A DNA stretch of 12,781 nucleotides from Phycisphaeraceae bacterium (GCA_028281485.1 JANQJT010000286.1:1-12781), one strand, 5' to 3'; numbered from the stretch's first letter, positions 1-6,600 are shown. Notes: a model not told the origin generated them from the sequence alone. Translations and numbers: made by a program.

Positions 1-105
1 TACGCCGAGACGCACGTGGACCTGACGGTGCGCGTGGGGCAGCGGCAATTGGATCAGCTGCGTGCGTCGGGGGCGCGGTTCGAGCAGATCGCCACGGCGC
101 CATGA
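1..105 (+). CDS. C-terminal end of an unidentified protein (partial)
   Basis: Frame 1 is open from the first base to a TGA at 103-105 and encodes the last 34 residues of a protein that begins outside the window. The residues alternate as a beta strand (HVDLTVRV) followed by a helix and a short second strand (QLDQLRASGARFEQI). This pattern recalls the end of an ACT-like regulatory domain, for example of threonine ammonia-lyases, but the piece is too short to assign a function. The next gene lies on the other strand, so the two are convergent. Confidence 0.6.
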   Translation, partial: YAETHVDLTVRVGQRQLDQLRASGARFEQIATAP

Positions 106-106
106 G

Positions 107-147
107 AAAAGGGGCCGGCCCGCACTGAGGTAAAGCGAACCGGCCCC
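107..147 (-). terminator. Intrinsic terminator of the ClpP-like gene
   Basis: Perfect 8-bp arms GGGGCCGG (111-118) and CCGGCCCC (140-147) enclose a 21-nt loop. Read on the minus strand, the second arm is followed directly by TTTT (110-107). It lies 27 bases past the stop codon of the minus-strand protease gene. Read on the plus strand there is no T tract, so it should work mainly for the minus strand. The long loop makes it weaker than a textbook terminator. Confidence 0.6.
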
Positions 148-173
148 ACGTCTAGGAAATCAATTCAAACCGC

Positions 174-1697
174 TTACTGCGTGCGGTAGTAGTTGTCGGG
201 GTTGTAGATGTAGTAGAAGTCGAAGGGGCTCAGACGCGGCAGCTGCATGTATTCCATGCCGGTCTGCTCGTCGATCCGCTTCATCTCCTCCAGCTCCTTG
301 TGGAAGAAGAAGAAGAAACCGCTGCGGCCGGTCGGCTCCTCGCGGATGCCGTCCTCGCGGATCTCCTGCACGACGTGGTCGACCCACTTGAGCTTGACGG
401 CCTCGGTGGCGAACTCGTCCCAGTCGCCGTCGCTGTTGGCGTCGTACATCATCTTGGTGAACTTCTCGGGGCTGACGCCCATCTTCGCGGCGACGGGGTT
501 GTGCAGGCGCTTGGCCCACTCCTGCATGCGGTCGTACTGCTCACCGATCTGCGTCATGTTGCCGAAGGCGCCGGCGGACATCTGATGGTGGAGGATGATG
601 GCGTTGGGGTAGGCGTAGCTGTGGTCGGCGAGGGTGGTGATGCAGGCCGCCATGGACGCGGCGAAGCTCTTGACCACCACGTGGATCGGCGCCTCAGAGG
701 CCTCCATGGCCTTGAGAATGCGGTAGCCGACCATGACCGACCCGCCGGGTGAGTTGTCGATGACGATGAAGATCGGTTCGGTCTTGGACTGGTTGTTGTA
801 GTAGTGGATGCGGTCGCAGACGTAGGTGTCGGTGCCGAACCAGATCGGGCCGTTGAGGTCGATGCGGCGGTCGCTGATGCGCAGCACGCCGTCCCGGTAC
901 GGATCGGTGTTGTATTGGACGGGTTCGGTGATCGCCGCGCTCCATTCCTCACGCTTGTTGCGCAGGTCGATGTCGGCCTGGAAGGTCTGCATCTGGCGCT
1001 GGACGTCAGCCATGGATTTCTGGAAGTCCAGGTCCTTCTTGGCCATCTGCGTCTGGATCAGGGCCATCTCGGTCTGGAGCTTTTCGTTCTCGCTGCGGGA
1101 GGAGGCCAGATCGCTCCGCATCTGGGCGGACTGCAACGCCATGGCGGACTCGATCTCGGCGACCTGGGCCTTGGCGGCCGACAGCTTCTCGGACCGCTCG
1201 GCGTCACGCAGGGACTGGGTGGCCTGGAGCTCGGTGACGCGCTGCTTGGCAGACGCCAGCTTCGCTTCCTGCTCGGCGTTGCGTTCGGCCTGCTGGGCCT
1301 GCAGCTTCTGGATGCGGAGTTTGGACTCGGCCAGCTCCATCTCCAGAGCCTTGCTCTTGGCGGCCATCTCGGCGTCGGCTTTCTCCTGGGCCTGGGTCAG
1401 CTTGGTCATCTCGGCCTGGTGTTGGGCCTGTTCCCACTGCAGCTGAGCCTGCAGGCGGGCGGTGCGGTCGCGCAGGTCGGCGAGCTCGGCGTTGAGCCGG
1501 GCCTGGCGGACACCCTGCTCGAGGCCGAGCCGTTCGCTCTCTTTGCGAAGGGTTTCGAGTTCGCCGTTGGGTTGTTCCTGGGCGGCTTCCGCGGCCTCGG
1601 GCGCGTCCTGGGCGTGCGTGGTCGAGGCGGTGAGCAAGGCCACGATGGCCACGAGAGCCCAGCATGCCATGGTGAGTTGCATCGTCTTTCCTGTCAT
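174..1697 (-). CDS. Exported ClpP-like serine protease with long coiled coil
   Basis: Encodes 507 residues when started at the ATG at 1697. A hydrophobic signal peptide (about residues 7-29, cleavage near THA-Q) directs it out of the cytoplasm. Residues 45-250 are a charged, Gln/Ala/Glu/Lys-rich heptad-like coiled coil. Residues 280-447 are a ClpP/crotonase-fold domain: NSPGG at 315-319 (oxyanion-hole strand), catalytic Ser348 in AASM, His371 in HHQ and Asp425 before W and a TEA helix, matching the order and spacing of the ClpP triad. The tail (461-507) is rich in Phe and Tyr and includes five Phe in a row. Classical ClpP is cytosolic, about 200 residues long and works with an AAA+ unfoldase; none is encoded nearby. 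Possible roles are envelope proteolysis or signal-peptide digestion, but the substrate is unknown. The starts at 1718 and 1682 also have AGGA upstream, so the exact start is uncertain; any reading upstream of 1718 would run into the divergent channel gene. Confidence 0.85.
   Translation of the reverse strand: MTGKTMQLTMACWALVAIVALLTASTTHAQDAPEAAEAAQEQPNGELETLRKESERLGLEQGVRQARLNAELADLRDRTARLQAQLQWEQAQHQAEMTKLTQAQEKADAEMAAKSKALEMELAESKLRIQKLQAQQAERNAEQEAKLASAKQRVTELQATQSLRDAERSEKLSAAKAQVAEIESAMALQSAQMRSDLASSRSENEKLQTEMALIQTQMAKKDLDFQKSMADVQRQMQTFQADIDLRNKREEWSAAITEPVQYNTDPYRDGVLRISDRRIDLNGPIWFGTDTYVCDRIHYYNNQSKTEPIFIVIDNSPGGSVMVGYRILKAMEASEAPIHVVVKSFAASMAACITTLADHSYAYPNAIILHHQMSAGAFGNMTQIGEQYDRMQEWAKRLHNPVAAKMGVSPEKFTKMMYDANSDGDWDEFATEAVKLKWVDHVVQEIREDGIREEPTGRSGFFFFFHKELEEMKRIDEQTGMEYMQLPRLSPFDFYYIYNPDNYYRTQ
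303..317 (-). repeat. Five-fold TTC (GAA) trinucleotide repeat in coding sequence
   Basis: The plus strand reads GAA five times in phase, which gives five TTC codons and Phe461-Phe465 of the ClpP-like protease. All five Phe codons are identical, so the repeat is present at DNA level and could change length by slippage without shifting the frame. Confidence 0.85.
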
Positions 1698-1733
1698 ATC
1701 CCTGTCCCTTTCGTACATGGAGTTTCCTAGACC

Positions 1734-1767
1734 GACGGACGCGCGATCGCGTCCGTCAATAGTTATA
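1734..1767 (-). promoter_or_regulatory. Candidate -10 box plus 10-bp perfect hairpin before the ClpP-like gene
   Basis: Arms GACGGACGCG (1734-1743) and CGCGTCCGTC (1748-1757) are perfectly complementary around a 4-base loop (CGAT). Just upstream on the minus strand is TATAAC (1767-1762), a good -10 match with only a poor -35. Transcription from it would start near 1755, so the hairpin would sit at or over the very 5' end of the mRNA. There is no T tract, so it is not an intrinsic terminator. It could protect the mRNA end or act as an operator. Confidence 0.45.
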
Positions 1768-1799
1768 CACGCTTTACACTCCCAGATAGACGCGGCCGG

Positions 1800-1828
1800 T
1801 GAGCCTTTTTTTCGAGAAAGTTGGCTCA
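1800..1828. repeat. 6-bp inverted repeat in the divergent intergenic region
   Basis: TGAGCC (1800-1805) and GGCTCA (1823-1828) flank a run of seven T and a short spacer. It sits between the divergent protease and channel genes. On the plus strand no T tract follows the second arm, and on the minus strand none follows the first, so a terminator is unlikely. An operator half-site pair is possible but unproven. Confidence 0.3.
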
Positions 1829-1837
1829 ATGGAGCGT

Positions 1838-1854
1838 CGATAAACCGTTTATCG
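1838..1854. promoter_or_regulatory. 17-bp perfect inverted repeat, candidate operator
   Basis: CGATAAA and TTTATCG form perfect 7-bp arms around CCG. The AT-rich arms stand out in GC-rich surroundings, and the site is 51 bp upstream of the channel start codon and about 83 bp upstream of the predicted protease transcription start. This size and symmetry fit a dimeric repressor or activator site. No copy was seen elsewhere in the window. Confidence 0.4.
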
Positions 1855-1892
1855 GGAAGTGTAGGGTTTTTGAGCCACCCGCGAGTGGGCAA

Positions 1893-1899
1893 GAGGTGA
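1893..1899 (+). promoter_or_regulatory. Ribosome binding site that fixes a GTG start
   Basis: GAGGTGA is a strong Shine-Dalgarno match ending 5 bases before the GTG at 1905. It is the best ribosome site near the beginning of the channel frame and argues against the in-frame TTG at 1821, whose extra 28 codons would be non-conserved and overlap the inverted repeats. Confidence 0.65.
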
Positions 1900-1904
1900 T
1901 ATCG

Positions 1905-2759
1905 GTGTACGCACAAATCCGCCGACGCACATACGAGATTCTTGATCGCGGCGCGGACGACGACGTGCCGAGCAAGATTGTTGACTTGTTCATCATGGCG
2001 CTGATCATCCTGAACGTGTTGGCGGTGATGCTGGAGACCGTCCCGTCGATCCGGGAAGCACACGGCCACAGCCTGCACCTATTCGATCTGTTCAGCGTCG
2101 GGATTTTTTCGATCGAGTACCTGCTTCGCATCTGGTCGTGCACGTCCAATCCGCGGTATGGGCACCCGCTGTGGGGGCGTCTGCGTTTTATGATTCACCC
2201 GATGTCGCTGATCGACCTGGCGGCGATCCTGCCGTTCTACCTGCCGCAGCTGATCACGATGGACACCCGCGCGGTGCGTGCGTTGCGTCTGTTCCGCCTG
2301 TTCCGCATCCTCAAGCTCGGCCGCTACAGCACGGCGGCGAACCTGCTGGGCAGGGTCGTGTTGGACAAGAAAGAAGAGCTGACCGTGGGCTTCATGCTCA
2401 TGGTGATGCTGCTGGTGGTGACCAGCAGCGCGATGTATTTCATCGAGCACGAGGCGCAGCCGGAGGTGTTCAGCAGCATCCCGGCCTCGCTGTGGTGGTC
2501 GGTGGTGACGCTGACGACGGTGGGCTATGGCGACGTGACGCCGGTGACGACGCTGGGCAAGGTGGTGGCGGCGGTGATCGCGCTGCTCGGCGTGGGCATG
2601 TTCGCGCTGCCGGCGGGTATTCTTGCTAGCGGGTTCGCCCGGGAGATCGATCGAAGACACACCCACTGCGGTCAGCCCCGATGTCCGCACTGCGGCGGAC
2701 CGATCGGCCGGCGTTCGACCGACAAGAAGGAGTATCAGTACTCCGCCCGCGCGTCTTAA
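1905..2759 (+). CDS. Voltage-gated potassium channel (ion transporter family)
   Basis: Encodes 284 residues of the six-transmembrane Kv type, in the inner membrane. S1 spans about 24-44, S2 58-78, S3 100-116. S4 (119-141) carries positive residues at exactly every third position: R122, R125, R128, R131, R134, K137 and R140. S5 is 162-182, the pore loop carries the potassium filter TVGYGD at 205-210, and S6 is 218-245 with an Ala-Leu-Pro-Ala-Gly hinge. The cytoplasmic tail has a Cys/His cluster (H254, C255, C260, H262, C263) with the CPHCG half of a zinc ribbon. The length suits a bacterial Kv channel without a large ligand-binding tail. The GTG start is chosen from its strong ribosome site. 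Gating voltage and physiological role cannot be read from sequence. It is divergent from the protease gene and 87 bp ahead of the kinase gene. Confidence 0.92.
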   Translation: MYAQIRRRTYEILDRGADDDVPSKIVDLFIMALIILNVLAVMLETVPSIREAHGHSLHLFDLFSVGIFSIEYLLRIWSCTSNPRYGHPLWGRLRFMIHPMSLIDLAAILPFYLPQLITMDTRAVRALRLFRLFRILKLGRYSTAANLLGRVVLDKKEELTVGFMLMVMLLVVTSSAMYFIEHEAQPEVFSSIPASLWWSVVTLTTVGYGDVTPVTTLGKVVAAVIALLGVGMFALPAGILASGFAREIDRRHTHCGQPRCPHCGGPIGRRSTDKKEYQYSARAS

Positions 2760-2780
2760 CCCGCTTTTTACAGAATATCT

Positions 2781-2830
2781 TTTACTCGGATCGTGCCATG
2801 GGGTACGCTCTTGTCAGGGCATTTCTGCCC
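2781..2830 (+). promoter_or_regulatory. Candidate promoter and 5' hairpin of the kinase gene
   Basis: TTTACT (2781-2786) and TACGCT (2804-2809) are spaced by 17 bp and predict a start at about 2816. The first transcribed bases would be the small hairpin GGGCA-TTTC-TGCCC (2817-2830). The -10 box is only a half match, so the promoter is tentative. It supports starting translation at the ATG at 2847 and not at the upstream GTG at 2793, which lies inside the promoter. Confidence 0.4.
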
Positions 2831-2846
2831 GGGGCGTTTCTCAACC

Positions 2847-4799
2847 ATGGACAAGCATCCGACCATCCCCGCTTATCAGCCCGTCGAGATCAACTACGAC
2901 GCGGAGATTCCCCAGCGCATCGCGCACTTCCGCGTGATCCGACAGCTGGGCCACGGCACGATGGGGCGGGTGCTGCTCGGTGAGGACGGGGCGCTGAAGC
3001 GGCACGTGGCGCTGAAGGTGTCGCACTATCAGGCCGACGCCGACGACAAGGCGCGGGCGCGTCAGCGTCAGTTTGTCAGCGAGGCGCGGGCGATCGCGTC
3101 GCTGATCCACCCGTCGGTGGTGCAGGTTTACGAGGTGGGGATCGACAACGACCGGTTGTTTATCGCGATGGAGTTTTTGCCGGGCGGGGACCTGCGGTCG
3201 CTGGTCAGTCGGCGGGGGCCGCTGGATTGGCGCCGCGCGGTGGGCTACGCGATCGAGGCGGCGGGGGGGCTGAGCTGCGCCCATCAGCACGGCATCTGTC
3301 ACCGCGACATCAAGCCGGCCAACCTGCTGCTCGACGAGAACGGTCACTGCAAGATCACGGACTTCGGCCTGTCGCTTCGGATCGATCGCCCCGGCAAGTC
3401 GGCGTCGCCGTGGAAGGTGGCCGGCTCACCGCTGTTCATGGCGCCGGAGATGGCGCGCGGCACGGGCTCGACCTCCAGTGACATCTTCGCGCTGGGTGCG
3501 ACGCTGTTCTACCTGATCACGGGGCGTGCGCCGTTTCGCGTGCGCCGGTTGACGGACGTGATCCAGGTGCATCGCAAGCTGCCGCTGCCGGACCTGCGCA
3601 AGCTGATGCCGGAGTTGCCGCACGCGCTGGTCGATGTGATCGAGCGGTCGCTGGCGTATTATCCGCAGGAGCGGTTTGTGACCGCGGAGTCTTTCGCGGG
3701 AGCGTTGCAGATGGTGTTGGAAAAGGACAAGGGCACGGGATCGCAGGGGCCGGCGTGGAAGCTGTGGGCGGCGGGTGGCGTGTTGCTGCTGGCGGCGGGG
3801 GCGGTGTCGGTCGCCACGCTGATCGGTCCCGCTTCATCCGGTGATCCCCCGGAAGCCGACCCGCGGGCGTCCGTCACATCGAACCCTGAAACGCGTGCAA
3901 CGACCGACCGGGTCATCGCGACCGATCCGGTCACGCCTGCGGATCAACCCACAGTAGAGGTGGACGGCGGGCTGACGCAGGTGATCGAACCGCCACGCGT
4001 CGCGTCGCGTGAAACGATCGTTCCCGAAGCGGATATCCCTGAGTCGGTCACGCCGATTGAAACCCCGGCTGTGGAACCGGCGATCGTTGAAGTGAACGAT
4101 ATCCACGTCAGTGACCGTGTCCGGCTGGCGCTGGCGGCCGATTCGAATCAAACCATCCGCCTGGTCGGTCGGGTCGAGCGGGTCGGGTATGCCTTGGATA
4201 CCGATCCGCGCACGGCCACGCTTTACTTCGCGGGTGTGGCGCCTTCCGATGCGCCGCGCGTCGTCGTCGAAGGCCGCTTGTTTGCCGCGATGACGCGCAA
4301 GTTCGGCGGCAAGCGCGGCGACGGCATCACCGATCAGTCCATCCGCGTCGAGGCCCCGATCACACACCGGCCCGACGGCGGCTTTGCGTTGGCGGTCTCG
4401 ACCACCCGGCAGATCACCGCCATCGATGCGGCCACCGTGGATGCGGCCAAGCGGTCCGTCTCGCCCGACCAGGCGGTGATCGATGCGACTGACACCGACC
4501 GGCTCAGCGCGTTGGTGCGTGACGGGAATACGAACGCGCACGACGTCGTCGGCCAAGTCCGCGCCGAGCCCGTCGTTCGTCAAGACGGTCGCGTGGTGAT
4601 CCGTCTGCAGGGCGGCGCGGGGTTGGTGCTGATGTGTGAGGCGCAGGTGGTGGGGGAGTTGGAGAATCGGTACGGCGAGCGTGCGGTGGGGTTGAACGGA
4701 TTGCGCGTTCACGCGCGGGGCGTGATCTCTCAGCCGGCCGGCCGCGCGATGCAGCTGCGCGTCACCGACGCCGACCATCTCTACCCGGTCAGTCCTTAG
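2847..4799 (+). CDS. Membrane-anchored eukaryotic-like Ser/Thr protein kinase
   Basis: Encodes 650 residues. The cytoplasmic kinase domain (about 28-290) has all core motifs: glycine loop GHGTMG 35-40, ATP-binding K57 in VALK, helix-C E79, catalytic loop HRDIKPAN 152-159, DFG 172-174 and APE 199-201. It should therefore be active. The arginine before the catalytic Asp154 suggests control by activation-loop phosphorylation. One transmembrane helix follows (about 305-326), then a low-complexity Pro/Thr/Glu/Val linker (330-420) outside the membrane. The remaining part holds two related beta-rich domains (about 436-526 and 564-644), each with a V-G-[RQ]-V strand and a later Arg-rich hydrophobic strand, perhaps OB-like. 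The layout resembles PASTA-type receptor kinases but no PASTA repeat is seen, so the ligand is unknown. The ATG at 2847 is preferred over GTG 2793; no strong ribosome site is visible. The stop overlaps the convergent gene by 11 bp. The partner substrates are not evident from neighbours. Confidence 0.92.
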   Translation: MDKHPTIPAYQPVEINYDAEIPQRIAHFRVIRQLGHGTMGRVLLGEDGALKRHVALKVSHYQADADDKARARQRQFVSEARAIASLIHPSVVQVYEVGIDNDRLFIAMEFLPGGDLRSLVSRRGPLDWRRAVGYAIEAAGGLSCAHQHGICHRDIKPANLLLDENGHCKITDFGLSLRIDRPGKSASPWKVAGSPLFMAPEMARGTGSTSSDIFALGATLFYLITGRAPFRVRRLTDVIQVHRKLPLPDLRKLMPELPHALVDVIERSLAYYPQERFVTAESFAGALQMVLEKDKGTGSQGPAWKLWAAGGVLLLAAGAVSVATLIGPASSGDPPEADPRASVTSNPETRATTDRVIATDPVTPADQPTVEVDGGLTQVIEPPRVASRETIVPEADIPESVTPIETPAVEPAIVEVNDIHVSDRVRLALAADSNQTIRLVGRVERVGYALDTDPRTATLYFAGVAPSDAPRVVVEGRLFAAMTRKFGGKRGDGITDQSIRVEAPITHRPDGGFALAVSTTRQITAIDAATVDAAKRSVSPDQAVIDATDTDRLSALVRDGNTNAHDVVGQVRAEPVVRQDGRVVIRLQGGAGLVLMCEAQVVGELENRYGERAVGLNGLRVHARGVISQPAGRAMQLRVTDADHLYPVSP

Positions 4800-5931
4800 T
4801 CGGCAGGTTGACCTGTCGGGCCCGGCTGGCCTCGAGCATTTCCTTGGCGCGGGGCGTGTCGATCAGTTCGAGCACGCGGTGCATGCGCATCACCTTCAGC
4901 GTCGACGGATCGATCCGGGTATTCGAGCGCTCTTTGCTGTGCAGCACCTGATTGATTCGCCACTCGGCCTCGGCGGACGCCGGCTGCTCGGCCGCGGCGG
5001 TGAGCAGGTCGGGCTCGAGCCGCCACTGGGATTGCAGATCGGACATGGCTTGCTCGCGCGTTTCGTAGTCCGGTGCGTTGAGCTGATCGATGAGCTGCTG
5101 GATGTGCTGTCGCCGTGCGTTACGCGAGTCTTCGCGGCCGGTCAACATCTCGTCGATGCGGTTCAACCCCGCGTCACCCTGTTCGATGAGCAGCCAGCAG
5201 GCGTCGTAGATCTTGCGCGGATCGGTGCCGCTCAGGTCGCGGCTGATCCGTTGCCACTGTTCGTCGGTCAGCGGTTCGATGTCGTCGTCGCTGAGCACCT
5301 CGACGCGGATATTGTCGATGCCCCACGATTCGTCGCTGAGTTCCTGCAGGCCCGAGCCGCGGAAGACCAGCTCGGCGGTGTCGGCCGAGTGTGCGATCGT
5401 CATACGGAGTTGATAGGTCGCGTCGCGCAGCGGCAGTCTCTCGTTGCCTTCATCGGTGTTTTCAAAGTTCAGCGTGTCTATGCGATCGGCGCCGGTGCGG
5501 TGGTTGAAGCGTTCGGACGCGAGCAGGCCGGGAAAGTTCTGGAAGTACTGATAGTTGTTCCAGTCGGCGTTGGAGAAGCTGGTGCGGATCAGCTCGCGAC
5601 CGTCGACCGATGCGATCCAGCGGTCCGGCCCCCAGGTGGTGTTCTCGCCGTCCCAGGTCTGGATGATGTGCAGATCGAAAGTGACGCGCAGACGCGTGTG
5701 TTTCGGCAGGTCGGTCAGCGTGAGGGCGGCGTTCTGGTCTTCGCTGAATCGCCCGAGGAAGCGGGTGGCGTTCTCGCCGGGCGGCGAGGCGATCTCCTGG
5801 GTGGACCAGGCGGGGCCGGCCTCGCTTTCGAAGTCGTTGAAGTGCACCGTCTCGGCGGCAACGACGGCGGCGGTAAATAGCCCGCCGACGAACCCCGCGA
5901 TCAGCAATCCCGTGATAAGACCTGTGCGCAT
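4789..5931 (-). CDS. Secreted jelly-roll (lectin-like) plus HEAT-like repeat protein
   Basis: Encodes 380 residues. Residues 1-26 form a signal peptide (cleavage after VAA). Residues 27-212 look like a beta-sandwich of the concanavalin/LamG kind: many short strands, FDLHI near 85-89 and the terminal SWGIDNIRVEV (202-212) that commonly closes such domains. Residues 275-369 are helical and match the HEAT-like pattern frequent in planctomycete secreted and WD40 proteins: a LNAPDYETREQA helix, a later WRINQVL helix, then an MRMHRVLELIDTPRAKEML helix. It probably binds carbohydrate or protein outside the cytoplasm; no catalytic motif was recognised. GGGAG lies 8 bases before the ATG. It follows trpG by 45 nt on the same strand and may be co-transcribed. 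Its last 11 bases overlap the kinase gene, which is convergent. Confidence 0.8.
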   Translation of the reverse strand: MRTGLITGLLIAGFVGGLFTAAVVAAETVHFNDFESEAGPAWSTQEIASPPGENATRFLGRFSEDQNAALTLTDLPKHTRLRVTFDLHIIQTWDGENTTWGPDRWIASVDGRELIRTSFSNADWNNYQYFQNFPGLLASERFNHRTGADRIDTLNFENTDEGNERLPLRDATYQLRMTIAHSADTAELVFRGSGLQELSDESWGIDNIRVEVLSDDDIEPLTDEQWQRISRDLSGTDPRKIYDACWLLIEQGDAGLNRIDEMLTGREDSRNARRQHIQQLIDQLNAPDYETREQAMSDLQSQWRLEPDLLTAAAEQPASAEAEWRINQVLHSKERSNTRIDPSTLKVMRMHRVLELIDTPRAKEMLEASRARQVNLPTKD

Positions 5932-5976
5932 CGATCACGCTCCCAGATGAGTGTCGCGTCGTATGAGATAGACGCG

Positions 5977-6588
5977 TCAGGTGGCCGGCGTTTCAACAAT
6001 ACCGGGCCGGGGCAGGCCTAAAAAGTTGGCCAGCATCAGCGGGCCCTCGAGCGTGAGGAAGCTCTCGGGGTGGAACTGCACGCCCTCGATCGGGGCCCGG
6101 TCCCAGTTGCGTCGCACGCCCATCACCTCGCCGGCATCGGTCCAGGCGGTGATGGTCCATTCGTCTTCGTTGATCGTGTCGCGCTCGATGATCAGCGAGT
6201 GGTATCGCGTGGCGATAAAGGGATTGCTCAGGCCGGTGAAGATGCCTCGGCCGTCGTGGTGGATCGGAGAGGTCTTACCGTGCATGAGGCGGTCGTTGCG
6301 GCTGACGGTCATGCCGTGGCTGAAACCGATGCACTGATGACCGAGACACACGCCGAGCAGGGGGACCTCGCCGGCGAACTTCTTGATGATGTCGTTACTG
6401 ACGCCGCCCTCGGCGGGCGTGCACGGGCCGGGCGAGACGATCACACGCTCGGGTCGCAGCGCCGCGGCCTGGTCGGCGGTGATCTTGTCGTTGCGCACCA
6501 CGCGCAGGTCCAGCGACGCGTCCAGCTCGCCGATGCGCTGCACGAGGTTGTAGGTGAAGCTGTCGTAGTTATCGATCAGGAGGATCAT
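5977..6588 (-). CDS. trpG: Anthranilate/aminodeoxychorismate synthase component II (glutamine amidotransferase)
   Basis: Encodes a 203-residue class I glutamine amidotransferase that releases ammonia from glutamine for a TrpE or PabB partner, in tryptophan or folate synthesis. The sequence begins with ILLIDNYDSFTYN (2-14), has VSPGPCTP (51-58), the nucleophile elbow GVCLGHQ with Cys81, and His173-Glu175 in FHPES, so the triad is complete. Length fits the family. No trpE, pabB, trpD or pabC lies in the window, so whether it is TrpG, PabA or both cannot be told. The Cys is flanked by a second Cys86, as is usual. The start at 6588 has no leader: a TACAAT box ends 6 nt before the ATG, which suggests leaderless translation. 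The first hydrophobic strand begins at residue 2, so no shorter start is possible. Confidence 0.93.
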   Translation of the reverse strand: MILLIDNYDSFTYNLVQRIGELDASLDLRVVRNDKITADQAAALRPERVIVSPGPCTPAEGGVSNDIIKKFAGEVPLLGVCLGHQCIGFSHGMTVSRNDRLMHGKTSPIHHDGRGIFTGLSNPFIATRYHSLIIERDTINEDEWTITAWTDAGEVMGVRRNWDRAPIEGVQFHPESFLTLEGPLMLANFLGLPRPGIVETPAT

Positions 6589-6594
6589 GGGCGT

Positions 6595-6600
6595 ATTGTA
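6595..6600 (-). promoter_or_regulatory. TACAAT -10 box for a leaderless trpG transcript
   Basis: On the minus strand TACAAT is followed by six bases and then the ATG at 6588. With normal -10 geometry the first transcribed base is the A of the start codon. No convincing -35 is seen 16-18 bp upstream. A closely similar block, GCCGACTC followed by TACAAT, also precedes the oxidoreductase gene at 12045. Confidence 0.55.

Noticed and set aside
804..1730. Long plus-strand reading frame (308 codons) opposite the protease gene
   Set aside because: It is the complement of the repetitive coiled-coil codons; the Gly/Leu-rich translation has no recognisable domain, while the minus strand has a signal peptide and ClpP motifs.
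1734..1757. Terminator at the 10-bp hairpin
   Set aside because: There is no T tract on either strand and no gene ends there.
1698..2078. N-terminal extension of the protease frame to 634 codons
   Set aside because: It would overlap the divergent channel gene and its promoter region and bury the signal peptide in mid-protein.
3834..4778. Minus-strand frame of 314 codons opposite the kinase C-terminal region
   Set aside because: His/Arg/Asp-rich translation typical of a shadow frame; the plus strand continues the kinase chain through its membrane anchor and beta domains.
4879..5880. Plus-strand frame of 333 codons opposite the jelly-roll/HEAT gene
   Set aside because: GC-rich DNA has few stop codons; no motif or ribosome site is present and the minus-strand product is recognisable.
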